Shown in pieces: positions 8,046-15,585 of a stretch of DNA of 29,536 nt. Source of the stretch: JAYPEY01 sp047618185 (lineage in GTDB: Bacteria > Verrucomicrobiota > Verrucomicrobiia > Limisphaerales > JAYPEY01); the NCBI GenBank assembly GCA_047618185.1, contig JBLHKZ010000035.1, positions 1-29,536 of the forward strand. The letters are read 5' to 3'. A program made the position numbers and the translations under genes. The notes under the pieces are model-generated. The model saw only the letters and a program-made list of their open reading frames with translations, made no database searches and was not told the DNA's origin. Numbering within the stretch: position 1 is the stretch's first letter; the number at the start of each line of letters is the position of its first letter.

Positions 8046-9389
8046 ATGCTCACGATTCGAGGCCAGGATTCCCGTTTTCGACTTTGCGACGGAGTTTCGC
8101 GCCGCAATTTTCTTCAAATTGGCGCTTTGGGGATGGGCGGACTGGCCCTGCCTGAACTGCTGAAGGCGGAACACGATTCCGGTCTCGGAAAATCGAAGAA
8201 GGCCGTGATCATGATTTACATGGTCGGCGCGCCCCCGCATCAGGATCTGTTCGATCTCAAGATGGACGCGCCGCTGGAGTACCGCGGTCCCTTCAAGCCG
8301 ATTTCGACCAAAGTTCCGGGAATCCAGATTTCGGAGCACATGCCTGGCTGTGCGAAGATCATGGACAAACTGGTTCCGATTCGCAGCGTCTATGGCTCGC
8401 CCAGCGGAGCGCACGACTCGTTTATTTGCTACACGGGACGAACCGTGAACAACCAACCGCCCGGAGGCTGGCCCAGCATGGGCTCGGCGCTGTCGCGATT
8501 GGCGGGTCCGCGCGACCAGGCCATGCCGCCATTTCTTGGACTGGCTCCCAAAGCGGGGCATCCGCCGTATGGCAGTCCGGGGCATCCAGGGTATCTCGGC
8601 GCCGCGCATTCGGCGTTTCGCACGAGCGGGCCGGGCAAGAATGACCTGACATTGAATGGCGTCGAACCGGCGCGACTCGACGGACGTCGGTCCTTGCTGG
8701 ACGGGTTTGACAGTTTTCGCCGGGAAATGGATCGAAAGGGACTGGGCGAGGGCGCCGATGAATTTACCGGACGCGCCTTCGATGTATTGACTTCGAGCAA
8801 GCTGGCCGACGCGTTGAATCTGGACAAAGAGAGCCCCAAGGTCCGCGAACGCTACGGCAAGGGAGACACGCGGCGTTATGGCGATGGCGCGCCGCGCAAT
8901 CTCGAACACTTCCTGCTGGCCAGGCGACTAGTCGAGGCCGGCGCCCGCTGCGTCACTTTGAATTACGGTCGATGGGACTTTCACAGCCGAAATCACAGCG
9001 AGCTGCTGGGCCATTTGCCCTGGTTCGATCAGGGACTCAGCGCGCTGGTGGAGGATCTGCATGAACGCGGCATGGCCGACGATGTTTCGGTGGTCGCCTG
9101 GGGAGAATTCGGCCGGACGCCATTGATCAACAAGGACGGCGGTCGCGATCACTGGCCCCGGGTTGGCTGTGGTGTGTTGGCGGGCGGCGGCATGAAGACG
9201 GGCCAGGTCATCGGCGCAACTGATCGGCTGGGCGGCGAAATCGCCGATCGTCCCGTGCATTTTGGCGAGGTTTTCTCGACCCTTTACCACCAGCTTGGAA
9301 TCGACGCCAATCGAGTCACGCTGCCGGATCTTTCCGGACGCCCGCACTATCTCGTTGATGGTTGGAAACCCATGCCGGAACTGATTTGA
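8046..9389 (+). CDS. DUF1501 family protein, Tat-exported (second of a tandem pair)
   Basis: This 447-residue paralogue aligns with the preceding gene along its whole length. It has the Tat motif SRRNFL (residues 18-23), GAPPHQDLFDLK, a GAHDSFICYTGRT segment, VVAWGEFGRTPLINKD and GRDHWPRVG near the C-terminus. The GGGMKTGQVIGATDRLGGE segment near the C-terminus is almost identical in the two proteins. The putative metal-binding Asp/His residues are kept in both, so neither copy looks decayed. The three-base spacing implies translational coupling. The pair arose by an old duplication, since identity is moderate outside the motifs. Substrate and reaction are unknown. Confidence 0.92.
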   Translation: MLTIRGQDSRFRLCDGVSRRNFLQIGALGMGGLALPELLKAEHDSGLGKSKKAVIMIYMVGAPPHQDLFDLKMDAPLEYRGPFKPISTKVPGIQISEHMPGCAKIMDKLVPIRSVYGSPSGAHDSFICYTGRTVNNQPPGGWPSMGSALSRLAGPRDQAMPPFLGLAPKAGHPPYGSPGHPGYLGAAHSAFRTSGPGKNDLTLNGVEPARLDGRRSLLDGFDSFRREMDRKGLGEGADEFTGRAFDVLTSSKLADALNLDKESPKVRERYGKGDTRRYGDGAPRNLEHFLLARRLVEAGARCVTLNYGRWDFHSRNHSELLGHLPWFDQGLSALVEDLHERGMADDVSVVAWGEFGRTPLINKDGGRDHWPRVGCGVLAGGGMKTGQVIGATDRLGGEIADRPVHFGEVFSTLYHQLGIDANRVTLPDLSGRPHYLVDGWKPMPELI

Positions 9390-9431
9390 CCGGGATCTGC
9401 TATTCCCGCTGCGTAAGATGTTTTTATTTCT

Positions 9432-10031
9432 ATGAGCGATTCGAGTTCGGAAAACAAGATGATGCCCCTGCTGGTTGGCGGCGTCATCGTAATTGGGCTG
9501 ATCGTGTTCGGCGTGATGAAAACAAGGAACGGCGTTCCCGCGATTGAACCGCCGCCCTCGCTCACTAAACAGGGCGATAGCGGCTCTGGACAGGCTGGAC
9601 GGCCCGCGCCGACTCCGGGAGCAGTTGTGGAGCCCGAAGGCCGGTTCGTCGCCAAGGCCGAGCTGAAGGAATCGGGCATGGGCTCGCCTGAAAAGTCCTT
9701 GAGGACCTATCTTGCGGCGGTTTTGAAAAACGATTTTGATCGCATGGCAGCGGCGATGACCCCGGAAAAGGGCCAGCAATTCTCCAATCTGATGAACTCG
9801 CCGGCGCTTTCCGGCGATTTGCTCGCCGCCATGACCAATACCCTCGTCCATCAGCGCACCGGCTTTCGGATCGTTGCGAGCGAGGAGGTTTCCGAAATGG
9901 AGAAGATTTTGGCGGTCCGCTTTGGCGCCGCGAACGAAGGCTCAGTCAATGAGCTCACCACGTTTTACACGATGAAGAAAGTCGCGGGGGAGTGGAAGCT
10001 TGCCCATAACGCCTCAGCTCCCTTGAATTAG
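9432..10031 (+). CDS. Membrane-anchored protein with an NTF2-like C-terminal domain
   Basis: This 199-residue protein has one N-terminal membrane helix (about residues 12-30, PLLVGGVIVIGLIVFGVM), a Pro/Gly/Ser-rich linker (35-75), and a compact domain from about residue 82. That domain has helix-helix-strand order (SPEKSLRTYLAAVLKNDFDRMAAAMTPE) and ends in the strands FYTMKKV-EWKLAHN. This layout resembles NTF2-like or lumazine-binding-type domains such as DUF4878, though the resemblance is weak. The domain should face the periplasm. The gene lies 42 bases after the DUF1501 pair and in the same direction, so it is probably part of the same transcript. No function is known. Confidence 0.8.
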   Translation: MSDSSSENKMMPLLVGGVIVIGLIVFGVMKTRNGVPAIEPPPSLTKQGDSGSGQAGRPAPTPGAVVEPEGRFVAKAELKESGMGSPEKSLRTYLAAVLKNDFDRMAAAMTPEKGQQFSNLMNSPALSGDLLAAMTNTLVHQRTGFRIVASEEVSEMEKILAVRFGAANEGSVNELTTFYTMKKVAGEWKLAHNASAPLN

Positions 10032-10040
10032 AACCCATTT

Positions 10041-10083
10041 CGCCGGTCAACTTCGGGACGGAATCACATTGCGTCCCGGCGGA
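10041..10083 (+). terminator. Stem-loop between the NTF2-like and PSCyt2 genes
   Basis: GGGACG (10055-10060) pairs with CGTCCC (10072-10077), and the outer arms CGCCGG (10041-10046) and CCGGCG (10076-10081) can compete or extend it. No T-tract follows. It may attenuate or process the transcript rather than end it, since the next gene starts about 20 bases later. Confidence 0.3.
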
Positions 10084-10101
10084 CAACACGATTGAATCGA
10101 C

Positions 10102-12648
10102 ATGATGAAAAAAGAAACCATCCGCGTGATCCTAGGCGCGCTCGTCTGCTCGTCGCTCCTGCTTCCCCAAACTTCGCGCGCTGAGGCCAAGGCCAAGGCC
10201 AAAGCGGAAGCGAAGGTCACGGCTCTGGAATTTCAGTTGGCGACCTCCACCACGAATGGCGGCGCCCAGGCGTTGAAGCTCCTCGGCGCCGGCGAGCGCC
10301 GGCAGTTGTTGGTGAACGCCAAACTCGATGACGGCTCTTTGCTCGATCATACCCGCGACGTGAGCTTCAGCGTGACGCCGGAGAACGTGGTCCGCGTGAC
10401 GCGCGACGGGCGAGTGATCCCCCTGGGCGATGGCAAGGCGACGATCACCGCAAAGTCCAAATCCGGTTTGAGCGTGAAGCTGCCCTTGTCGGTCGAGGAT
10501 TTCGACAGGGTTCGGCCGATTAATTTTCCGAACCAAATCGTGCCGATTTTCACCAAACTCGGCTGCAACGGCGGCGGCTGCCACGGCAAGTCCGGTGGGC
10601 AAAATGGATTCCGGCTTTCCCTGCTCGGATTCGAGCCGCCGGAAGATTACGAGTATTTGGTTAAAGAGTCGCGCGGTCGGCGAATCTTCACCGCCGCGCC
10701 GGAGCGAAGCCTGTTGCTCCTGAAGGCCGAAGCGGCGTTGCCGCATGGCGGAGGCAAACGGCTCGACGCCGATTCGGACGATTACCGCCTGTTGGTGCGT
10801 TGGATCAAACAGGGCATGCCCTTCGGCGAGCCCGACGATCCCAAGGTCGCGGGCATCGAAGTGTTCCCCAAAAAGCGCACCATGTTGCTGAAGGGCGAAC
10901 AACAACTGGCCGTGGTGGCGCATTACACGGATGGCACGGTGGAGGACGTGACCCGCAGCGCGCTTTACGAACCCAACGACAAGGAACTTGCCGAGACCGC
11001 TGAAAACGGACGCGTCACCGTGTTCGATCGCCCCGGCGACGTGGCGGTCATGGTCCGTTATCAGGCGCAGGTCGCGGTGTTTCAGGCGACCGTCCCGCTG
11101 GGCGCGCCGGTGGAGAATTTGCCGGAGCCCAACAACTACATCGATGAACTGATTTTTAAGAAGCTCAAGACGGTCGGCATGCCGCCGTCGGATCTGAGTG
11201 ACGACGCGACCTTTCTGCGACGCGTGACCATCGATATCGCCGGCCGCCTGCCGTCCATGGAGGAGTCCAAGGCCTTCCTCGCCGACAAGACCGCCGACAA
11301 GCGCGACAAGTGGATCGATAAATTGCTCGCGGGCGGGGACTACGCCGACTACTTCGCGAATAAATGGGGCGCCCTGTTGCGCAACAAGCGCACGACGGCC
11401 GCCCACGCCAATGGCACCTACGCCTTCCACGGCTGGATTCGCGACAGCCTCCACCAGAACAAACCTTACGATCAGTTTGTGCGCGAAGTCGTCGCCGCCT
11501 CGGGCGAAATTGAGAACAACCCGCCGGTGGCCTGGTATCGCCAGGTGAACAATCCCACCGCGCAGTTGGAGGATTCTGCCCAGTTGTTTCTCGGCATGCG
11601 GCTGCAATGCGCCCAATGCCATCACCATCCCTTCGAGAAATGGAGCCAGAAGGATTACTACAGTTTTTCTGCCTTCTTCAGCCGGGTAGGCAAACGTGGC
11701 GGCGCCCGCCCCACGGAGGAAATGATTTTTCACCGTCGCGGAAAAGCCTCCGCCAAGAACAAGAAGAACAATGAAAGCGTCCTGCCCGCCGGCCTCGGCG
11801 CCGAGCCGCTCAATGTTCCGCCCGATCAGGATCCACGCCACGCGCTGGTCGACTGGATGAGCGCCTCGGACAATCCCTTTTTCGCCAAGGCCCTCGTGAA
11901 CCGCTATTGGAAACACTTCTTCGGTCGCGGCCTCGTCGATCCCGAGGACGACATGCGCGAGACCAATCCGCCGACGAATCCCGAACTGCTCGACGCGCTG
12001 GCGAAGGATTTTGTCGCCAGCGGCTTCGATCTCAAGCGGCTGGTTAAGACCATCACCCAGTCCAAGACCTACCAGCTCAGCGCCATGCCCAACGAGCACA
12101 ACGCCGTGGACAAGCACAACTTCGCGCGCTTCTACCCGCGCCGTCTCACGGCCGAAACTCTGCTCGACGCCATCAACGAAGTCGCCGATCACAAGACCGT
12201 CTTTGCAGGATTGGAACGCGGATCGCGCGCCGTGCAGCTGCCCGACAACAGCTACAACGACAGCGTCTTTTTCCTGAAAATCTTCGGTCGGCCCGATTCC
12301 TCCAGCTCCTGCGAATGCGAGCGCTCCGACGACGCCAGCCTCGCCCAGAGCCTGCACCTGATTAATTCAAAGGGCATCCAGGACAAATTGACCAACGCCA
12401 AAGGACGCGCCGCCGCGCTGGCCGCCGACAAGGACCGCAAGGACGAGGACAAGATTCGCGATCTCTACCACATGGTTTACTCACGCGGACCCGACGCCGA
12501 AGAGGTCAAGATCGCGCTGGCCCACCTGGCCAAGCGACCGAAGGACAAGGCCGGCAAGGAACTCGCCGCCGACGTCGCCAAGCGGCAGGCCTACGAAGAC
12601 ATCCTCCTCGCCCTGATCAACACCAAGGAGTTCCTCTTCAATCATTAG
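10102..12648 (+). CDS. PSCyt2/PSD1 (DUF1549-DUF1553) cytochrome-like protein with BIG2 domains
   Basis: This 848-residue protein starts with a signal peptide (MMKKETIRVILGALVCSSLL, cleavage near SRA-EA; ATG 10105 is an equal start). An Ala/Lys repeat stretch (27-38) and a first BIG2-like beta domain (about 40-132) follow. A heme-binding-like segment has Cys155, Cys160 and His161 with a four-residue spacing, typical of this family. A second BIG2-like domain spans about 250-332. The DUF1549 domain (about 345-540) carries a classical CAQCH at 503-507, and the DUF1553 domain fills about 575-840 (DNPFFAKALVNRYWKHFFGRGLV). Such proteins are widespread in Planctomycetes and Verrucomicrobia and are thought to be exported redox or polysaccharide-related proteins; the reaction is unknown. 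Confidence 0.92.
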   Translation: MMKKETIRVILGALVCSSLLLPQTSRAEAKAKAKAEAKVTALEFQLATSTTNGGAQALKLLGAGERRQLLVNAKLDDGSLLDHTRDVSFSVTPENVVRVTRDGRVIPLGDGKATITAKSKSGLSVKLPLSVEDFDRVRPINFPNQIVPIFTKLGCNGGGCHGKSGGQNGFRLSLLGFEPPEDYEYLVKESRGRRIFTAAPERSLLLLKAEAALPHGGGKRLDADSDDYRLLVRWIKQGMPFGEPDDPKVAGIEVFPKKRTMLLKGEQQLAVVAHYTDGTVEDVTRSALYEPNDKELAETAENGRVTVFDRPGDVAVMVRYQAQVAVFQATVPLGAPVENLPEPNNYIDELIFKKLKTVGMPPSDLSDDATFLRRVTIDIAGRLPSMEESKAFLADKTADKRDKWIDKLLAGGDYADYFANKWGALLRNKRTTAAHANGTYAFHGWIRDSLHQNKPYDQFVREVVAASGEIENNPPVAWYRQVNNPTAQLEDSAQLFLGMRLQCAQCHHHPFEKWSQKDYYSFSAFFSRVGKRGGARPTEEMIFHRRGKASAKNKKNNESVLPAGLGAEPLNVPPDQDPRHALVDWMSASDNPFFAKALVNRYWKHFFGRGLVDPEDDMRETNPPTNPELLDALAKDFVASGFDLKRLVKTITQSKTYQLSAMPNEHNAVDKHNFARFYPRRLTAETLLDAINEVADHKTVFAGLERGSRAVQLPDNSYNDSVFFLKIFGRPDSSSSCECERSDDASLAQSLHLINSKGIQDKLTNAKGRAAALAADKDRKDEDKIRDLYHMVYSRGPDAEEVKIALAHLAKRPKDKAGKELAADVAKRQAYEDILLALINTKEFLFNH
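10183..10215 (+). repeat. Short GCCAAG-type tandem codon repeat
   Basis: Alternating GCC/GCG and AAG/AAA codons encode AEAKAKAKAEAK directly after the signal peptide of the PSCyt2/PSD1 protein. It looks like replication-slippage expansion of a hexanucleotide and resembles the much longer Ala/Lys tracts in the last two genes of the block. Confidence 0.6.
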
Positions 12649-12691
12649 CATCGGACGGCGCTCCCACAGCTGACGTCGCCGACCAAGCCGA

Positions 12692-12970
12692 ATGTCGTCG
12701 AGCAATGACAGCCGCTGGGCCCTGTGGGCCGTCTGCATGTTCGTCGCGGTTTTCCTCGGTTTCTATCAGGGCTGGTCGAAGTTAAACGTCATCCTCCTGA
12801 GCTGCTTTCTCGTCACCGGCGGCGTGCGACTGCTGATTCCATGGTTTGAGAATCAGGGACTGAATCGAGTGCGAGCCATGGCGACGGATGAACGAGAAGA
12901 ATTCTTGAATCGGTTGCCTGCCGCGAAACGGGAGGAACTGGAAAGGAAGCTCCAGACGTTGGATTCATGA
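12692..12970 (+). CDS. Small two-helix membrane protein with a charged C-terminal helix
   Basis: This 92-residue protein has two membrane helices, about residues 8-26 (RWALWAVCMFVAVFLGFYQG) and 31-49 (NVILLSCFLVTGGVRLLIPW). A strongly charged amphipathic helix of about 35 residues follows (TDEREEFLNRLPAAKREELERKL). It lies 43 bases after the PSCyt2/PSD1 gene and in the same direction. Length, topology and codon use suggest a real gene. I do not recognise the family; a small inner-membrane partner of the block is an inference from position. Confidence 0.65.
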   Translation: MSSSNDSRWALWAVCMFVAVFLGFYQGWSKLNVILLSCFLVTGGVRLLIPWFENQGLNRVRAMATDEREEFLNRLPAAKREELERKLQTLDS

Positions 12971-13042
12971 ACCCATCGGTCGCGGATGAATGAATTTATC
13001 GGGGCCGCGTCGAATAACGCTAATGATTCGCCAAACGGCAGG

Positions 13043-13070
13043 TTGACAGCGATGGAAACCTCCCCAGAAT
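13043..13070 (+). promoter_or_regulatory. Internal promoter before the PPC-domain gene, nearly leaderless
   Basis: TTGACA (13043-13048) and CAGAAT (13065-13070) are 16 bases apart. Transcription would start about 5 bases before ATG 13082, which is also the ATG that places a signal peptide at the N-terminus. The spacing to the ATG is the same as for the promoter at 25715-25742. Confidence 0.45.
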
Positions 13071-13081
13071 GCCAACTTGTT

Positions 13082-15580
13082 ATGGACCGAATTTCTACTT
13101 TACGCCCATTGAACGTCGCCGGGCTCCGGCGTTCCTCAATCTTCCTTTTCACGGCTCTTTCGCTGCTTGCGACGAGCGGCTCAAGCCTGCTCGCGCAGCT
13201 GCCGCATGCGCAGATTTCATATCTTTATCCGCCTGGCGGGAAACAGGGGACGGAGGTCCAAGTCACGGTCGGAGGCGTCAATCTGGATGAGGGCAGGACG
13301 CTTGTGTTTTCCCATCCCAAGATCGTGTGCGAGCCGATTGCCGGGCAGTCGACGAAATACAAATTGAAGATTGGGGCGGACGTTCCGTTGGGAGCGCATG
13401 AGGTCTGGTTTGTCGGGCGCTTCGGGATGTCCAATCCCCGTTCCTTTGTCGTCGGGCAGCGGGCCGAGTCGGTTGAATCGGGGACGCACAATTCGCTGAC
13501 GACTGCGGCGGTCATCGCGATTGGGACGACAGTGAATGCCAGGGTCGAGGCGAGCGCGTCGGACTACTACAAATTTACGGCGAAAAAGGGACAGCGTATT
13601 CTGATTGAATGCCAGGCCGCCGCGATCGATTCGCGCATGAAAGCGTCCCTGGTCTTGTTCGACCTGGAAGCGCGAGAATTGGCCCGCTCCCGTAAAGGCG
13701 GCTTGATTGATTTTACCGCGCCGGCCGATGGGGACTACGTCATCAAGACCCACGATTTTCGGTTTCGGGGCGGGGCGGATTATTTCTATCGCCTGACTGT
13801 GCACGATGGCCCGCGTGTTGATTTCGCGCTGCCTGCCGCCGGCATCGCGGGGACGACGTCGAAGCACACACTTTATGGCCGCAATCTTCCCGATGGAAAA
13901 CCGGTCGCCGATATGACGTCGAATGGCGGGGCACTTCAGAGCCTCGAGGTCGAGATCGCCGCGCCGAAGGAAGCAGCCGCGATGAGCCGTGACGGGCGGC
14001 CTTCATCCGGCGGTGTTGTGGGATTTGAGTATCGACTGAAAACTGAGAAGGGGCTTTCGAATCCCGTGATCCTTGGCCTGGCCAACGCGCCGTTGGTGGT
14101 CGAGAGGGAGCCCAACGACCAGCCGGCTGAAGCGCAGAAGATTGCCGTTCCCTGCGAATTGAGCGGGCAGTTCTTTCGCCAGCGCGATCAGGATTGGCTG
14201 AGTTTCGACGCCAAGAAGGGCGACTCCTTCTGGGTGGAGATCGTGTCCGAGCGGATCGGACTGGCGACCCATCCTTTCGTGCTGATCCAGCGCGTGACGA
14301 AGGATGCCAAGGGCGTTGAGAGCGCCGCCGACGTAAAGGAGCTTTACGAGACGACGACGAATCTGGGCGGGCGAAGTTTTAACACCTACTCGCGAGATTT
14401 TGCCTATCGCCTCGACGTGAAGGACGACGGAGCCTATCGCATCCTCGTTCGCGACCTGAACAATGAGGCGGACGCACAACCCGATCGCGTGTATCGATTA
14501 TCCATCCGCAAGGCGGCTCCGGATTTTCATTTGGTCGCGAAAGCGGATGACCCGCTGCCGATCGCGGCGAACACCCGACCGGCAGTTCCCTGGGCTGCAA
14601 CGCTTCGAAAAGGCGAATCGATTCCGGTGCAGGCGATGGCCTTTCGACGCGACGGGTTTAACGACGCGATTGAGTTGAGCGTGGAGGGATTGCCGAAGGG
14701 CGTGAAGGCGCACAAGGCGGTGATCCCCGCTGGAAAGTCGACCGGTTGGGTGACGCTCACCGCCGCGAAGGACGCGGGCGACTGGGCGGGCACGGTGAAA
14801 GTCGTCGGCTCGGCCAAGATCGGCGACGCGGTCGTCAAACGCGAAGCCCGCGGAGCCTCGGTGAACTGGGCCGTTAAGGACTACAACGTCACTCCCATCG
14901 ATTCGCGAGTCGTCGCGGGCGTCTCCCTGAGCGTGATCGGGAAGGAGATCGTTCCCATCGCGATCGTGGCGGACTCGGTCAAAATTTACGAAGGCGTGGT
15001 CGGCGGCAAAATTGAAGTCCCCTTGAAACTGGCGCGCGTCGCCACATACGCCGCCGATCTGAAGGTGAAACTGATCGGCCATACTGCCTTTGCGAAATTC
15101 AAGGACACGACGATCAAGGGGAAGGACAAGGAAAGTAAATTCGCCGTCGACCTGAAGGCCTACAAGCTGCCGGTGGGCGAACATGCCTTGTATCTGCGAA
15201 CCCTGTCCAAGGGCAAGTATCGTGCGAATCCGGAAGCGGCGGCTGCGGCGACCGCCGCGTCGAAGGCCGCTGTGACGGCGGCCAAAAGCGCGGCGGCTGC
15301 GGTCACGAAAGCCAAGGCGGCGCTGGCTGCGGCAGACAAGGCAGTGAAAGCGGCCGGAGCCAAGTCCGAGGACGAGAAAAAGAAATTGGCGGCGGCGAAG
15401 GCGACTGCGGAGAAGGCATTGAAAACCGCGGAGGCAACCGCCAAAGCGGCCGAGGCGAAGAAGACGTCAACCGCCGCGGCGGCCAAGTCGGCCGAAGCCC
15501 GCGCCAAGGCCAAAGACATCACCGCGACATTCTATTCGACTCCCATACGCGTGAAAGTGAACGCTGCTCCGAAGAAGTGA
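13082..15580 (+). CDS. Exported PPC-domain protein with an Ala/Lys-rich helical insert
   Basis: ATG 13082 gives 832 residues beginning MDRISTLRPLNVAGLRRSS, then a hydrophobic signal core ending near LLAQ. In-frame ATGs at 12986 and 13052 would add 32 or 10 polar residues and are less likely. An IPT/TIG-like beta domain (ISYLYPPGGKQGTEV) comes first. Two bacterial pre-peptidase C-terminal (PPC)-like beta-sandwiches follow, one around DYYKFTAKKGQRILIECQA and one around EPNDQPAEAQKIAVP. Further beta-rich domains fill the rest. Near the C-terminus, 97 codons at 15227-15517 encode an almost pure Ala/Lys/Thr/Glu helical stretch that interrupts the last beta unit before ITATFYSTPIRVKV. No catalytic motif is seen. 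It probably works as an exported binding or scaffold protein. Its stop codon is five bases before the next ATG. Confidence 0.85.
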   Translation: MDRISTLRPLNVAGLRRSSIFLFTALSLLATSGSSLLAQLPHAQISYLYPPGGKQGTEVQVTVGGVNLDEGRTLVFSHPKIVCEPIAGQSTKYKLKIGADVPLGAHEVWFVGRFGMSNPRSFVVGQRAESVESGTHNSLTTAAVIAIGTTVNARVEASASDYYKFTAKKGQRILIECQAAAIDSRMKASLVLFDLEARELARSRKGGLIDFTAPADGDYVIKTHDFRFRGGADYFYRLTVHDGPRVDFALPAAGIAGTTSKHTLYGRNLPDGKPVADMTSNGGALQSLEVEIAAPKEAAAMSRDGRPSSGGVVGFEYRLKTEKGLSNPVILGLANAPLVVEREPNDQPAEAQKIAVPCELSGQFFRQRDQDWLSFDAKKGDSFWVEIVSERIGLATHPFVLIQRVTKDAKGVESAADVKELYETTTNLGGRSFNTYSRDFAYRLDVKDDGAYRILVRDLNNEADAQPDRVYRLSIRKAAPDFHLVAKADDPLPIAANTRPAVPWAATLRKGESIPVQAMAFRRDGFNDAIELSVEGLPKGVKAHKAVIPAGKSTGWVTLTAAKDAGDWAGTVKVVGSAKIGDAVVKREARGASVNWAVKDYNVTPIDSRVVAGVSLSVIGKEIVPIAIVADSVKIYEGVVGGKIEVPLKLARVATYAADLKVKLIGHTAFAKFKDTTIKGKDKESKFAVDLKAYKLPVGEHALYLRTLSKGKYRANPEAAAAATAASKAAVTAAKSAAAAVTKAKAALAAADKAVKAAGAKSEDEKKKLAAAKATAEKALKTAEATAKAAEAKKTSTAAAAKSAEARAKAKDITATFYSTPIRVKVNAAPKK

Positions 15581-15585
15581 GATTT

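Noticed and set aside
7608..9851. Long minus-strand frames opposite the second DUF1501 gene and the gene after it
   Set aside because: They are shadows of coding DNA. Both plus-strand genes have signals and conserved motifs, and the minus frames have none.
10132..12357. A 741-codon open frame antisense to the PSCyt2/PSD1 gene
   Set aside because: High GC with strong third-position bias leaves the opposite frame open. The translation has no domain, while the plus strand carries clear DUF1549/DUF1553 motifs.
15227..15517. Periodic GCSAAR pattern considered as a CRISPR or tandem DNA repeat
   Set aside because: There are no fixed-length direct repeats or spacers; the pattern is codon-level Ala/Lys composition in a continuous reading frame.
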